Source: Bacteroidota bacterium (GTDB lineage: Bacteria > Bacteroidota > Bacteroidia > Bacteroidales > F082). Taken from it: a DNA stretch of 55,553 bases. Below the pieces are notes generated by a model. The model was not told the DNA's origin. It ran no database searches and saw only the letters and a list, made by a program, of their open reading frames with translations. The position numbers and the translations under genes were made by a program. The DNA lies in NCBI GenBank assembly GCA_013203805.1, contig JABMPH010000427.1, positions 1 to 55,553 on the forward strand, given 5' to 3'. Positions 54,115 to 55,553 of this stretch are shown here, in pieces; within the stretch, counting starts at the first letter, position 1, and every line of letters begins with the position of its first letter.

Positions 54115-55553
54115 ATGAAAAAAAAATTTCTAATAATTTTGATAATATCCTGTTATTTTTCCGGGTTCGGCCAGAAGAAATCAAACCTTGATCTTAGTTT
54201 TCCAGAAAACGATATAATAAATTCCCAGTCATCTCAGATAGGAGCATCACGAAACATAAATATCGAGTATGAAAGCCTGGAAAATGACAAGACCGGATTT
54301 TCACTCCTGTCTGACGGGTATTTCACAATTGGTACCACCAATGGTTTATCACAGGATATTCTGGATAATAATTGTCAGATTACCTTTGGACACCCGTATG
54401 CTTTAACCTCCTATCCTTTTTTTAGTCTGGATAGCATTGTTCATCATCCTGAACTTTATTTTTATGATGCACCCAAACAATTGATAAATCAGGGAGATAC
54501 ACTTTTAAGCTTACATGCTACAGACATTGAAAAGATTGACTTCTCCTTTAATATGATTCAGCAAAACAACGGTGACATTATTCGCTTGCATTTAAGAATC
54601 CAGAACATTGATACCATTTCCCATAACATTGGTATGGGTTTACTATTTGATCCCGCACTTGGATTGTGGGGTGATGGTTTTACATTTATTGATGGGCAAT
54701 TAATCCAGATTGATACAACCCTCCAAAATAGTATTCCACCCATCTTTGATATATGGGAAAGGTGTGATGCTCCAAAAGGTATGGGAGTGCAGTTCGAATA
54801 TGTCAATAATTTACCTTCAGAACTTATGTTAGGCAATTGGTTCAACCTGCACAACAACCAGACTCATACTGCAACGCCGATCTATGATCTAGGTGTTAAG
54901 ATGGAGTGGTCTGAAACAATTGTAAATCCTGATGAGGAGGTAAGTTTTACTTTCGATATTAAACTTGAATCACCAGAATTTCCCAACGGTGTTTTTATGA
55001 GATCTGATTTACCCTATTTTTTATCCATAGAAAACAATCTCTTGTTTCCAAGAAATGTAAAGTCCATGGTGAAGCTTGCTAATAACAGCAATAATAATGT
55101 AATGAGTACAGCTTTGGAAATATTCGGAGATGGATACATAGAGAACTGGAGTTCACCGGATATAATTGATATTCCTGCACACAATACCGTTTATAGCAAC
55201 GCTTTTCTGGATATCCCTGAAAATTATGAGGACAAAGTCATTATGCTGGAGCTAAACCTTGTGGATAATTCCGGGATTGTAGATCAGATCAAAAGAAACA
55301 TATTTGTGCCCGCTGCACCATTCTCCGATTCAGGACTTATTGTTACAATTGATACCATCATCCTGTCAAACTTTCCAATTATTGATTTAATATTTAAATC
55401 GCAAATTGAAGAAACAGGACAATATTTAAAGGATCTAAGCAAAGAAAATATTTTCTTCTATGAAGAGCTGCTAAAAATTGAAGATTTTACCCTGGGAAAG
55501 GACACATCAGGGGGTGTAAATCAGGCGGATATAATTTTTGTACTGGATGTTAC
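54115..55553 (+). CDS. Secreted protein entering a von Willebrand A domain, cut by the window edge
   Basis: The frame is open from ATG 54115 to the right edge (479 codons). A signal peptide (MKKKFLIILIISCYFSGFGQ) marks export. The first 430 residues are strand-rich with no known family (FGHPYALTSYPFFSLDSIVHH; GMGLLFDPALGLWGDGFTFID). The last visible residues, NQADIIFVLDVT preceded by a Gly-rich turn, match the first strand and start of the metal-ion adhesion site (DxSxS or DxTGS) of a von Willebrand A domain. A type IX sorting signal, if any, would lie beyond the window. The strong AAGGAGG 4 bases upstream supports the start. Likely a surface or adhesion-type protein. Confidence 0.75.
   Translation, partial: MKKKFLIILIISCYFSGFGQKKSNLDLSFPENDIINSQSSQIGASRNINIEYESLENDKTGFSLLSDGYFTIGTTNGLSQDILDNNCQITFGHPYALTSYPFFSLDSIVHHPELYFYDAPKQLINQGDTLLSLHATDIEKIDFSFNMIQQNNGDIIRLHLRIQNIDTISHNIGMGLLFDPALGLWGDGFTFIDGQLIQIDTTLQNSIPPIFDIWERCDAPKGMGVQFEYVNNLPSELMLGNWFNLHNNQTHTATPIYDLGVKMEWSETIVNPDEEVSFTFDIKLESPEFPNGVFMRSDLPYFLSIENNLLFPRNVKSMVKLANNSNNNVMSTALEIFGDGYIENWSSPDIIDIPAHNTVYSNAFLDIPENYEDKVIMLELNLVDNSGIVDQIKRNIFVPAAPFSDSGLIVTIDTIILSNFPIIDLIFKSQIEETGQYLKDLSKENIFFYEELLKIEDFTLGKDTSGGVNQADIIFVLDV

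Noticed and set aside
43217-55553. Attachment-site duplication of the tRNA-Pro 3' end
   Set aside because: I looked downstream for the TTCGAATCTTGCTACCCCG end and found no second copy within the window, so no attachment site is claimed.

Overview
The window looks like chromosome of a member of the Bacteroidota, most likely in the Bacteroidales/Marinilabiliales neighbourhood. The DNA is A+T-rich by eye and the housekeeping proteins (UvrA, LigA, DnaN, PrmA, TpiA, SlyD, FabG) have Bacteroidota character. Several promoters match the family-specific TTTG-N19..21-TAnnTTTG pattern, and there are TolC-like, beta-barrel and TolB-like envelope proteins and an RpoE-like sigma factor. The lineage is inferred; no 16S gene is present.

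Layout. Positions 1-14268: a TolC-family gene cut by the window edge, a sugar nucleotidyltransferase followed by the wreck of its usual sugar-kinase partner, a small 56-residue protein and an ECF sigma factor on the minus strand, then uvrA, a TolB-like lipoprotein, a prolyl-tRNA editing protein, arginine deiminase, a GT-C glycosyltransferase, an alpha/beta hydrolase and ligA. Positions 14301-24561: a minus-strand block with a barrel protein, a PatB/MalY-type C-S lyase, dnaN, a 1494-residue secreted protein of unknown function, prmA, tpiA and slyD. Positions 24725-31712: a trypsin-like lipoprotein, a sugar transferase, an M48 protease, a von Willebrand-like membrane protein broken by one in-frame stop, fabG, tRNA-Arg and a small membrane protein.

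Positions 31816-43151: a two-gene J-domain/ribbon-helix-helix unit, then an almost gap-free chemosensory operon: STAS, CheY, CheA, CheW, chemoreceptor, CheR, a histidine kinase whose phospho-accepting His is replaced by Asn, CheD, CheB, a REC-kinase-REC hybrid and a final CheY. No flagellar gene is visible, so the array probably steers gliding, pili or a non-motility output.

Positions 43217-55553: tRNA-Pro with promoter and terminator, followed by an accessory region with low coding density, short repeats and dyads, a RadC-like protein and unknown genes. Its notable contents are an 882-residue protein with 29-residue helical repeats and a CFI-box-like tail, a small Cys-rich protein, a truncated type I restriction specificity subunit overlapping a possible nuclease-like gene, and a tightly coupled pair formed by a DUF488 fusion protein and an unknown partner. 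The window ends in a secreted protein just as a von Willebrand A-like domain begins. No integrase, transposase or CRISPR array was found. The best candidates for undescribed biology are the 882-residue protein, the DUF488 pair and the chemosensory operon with its unusual kinase.
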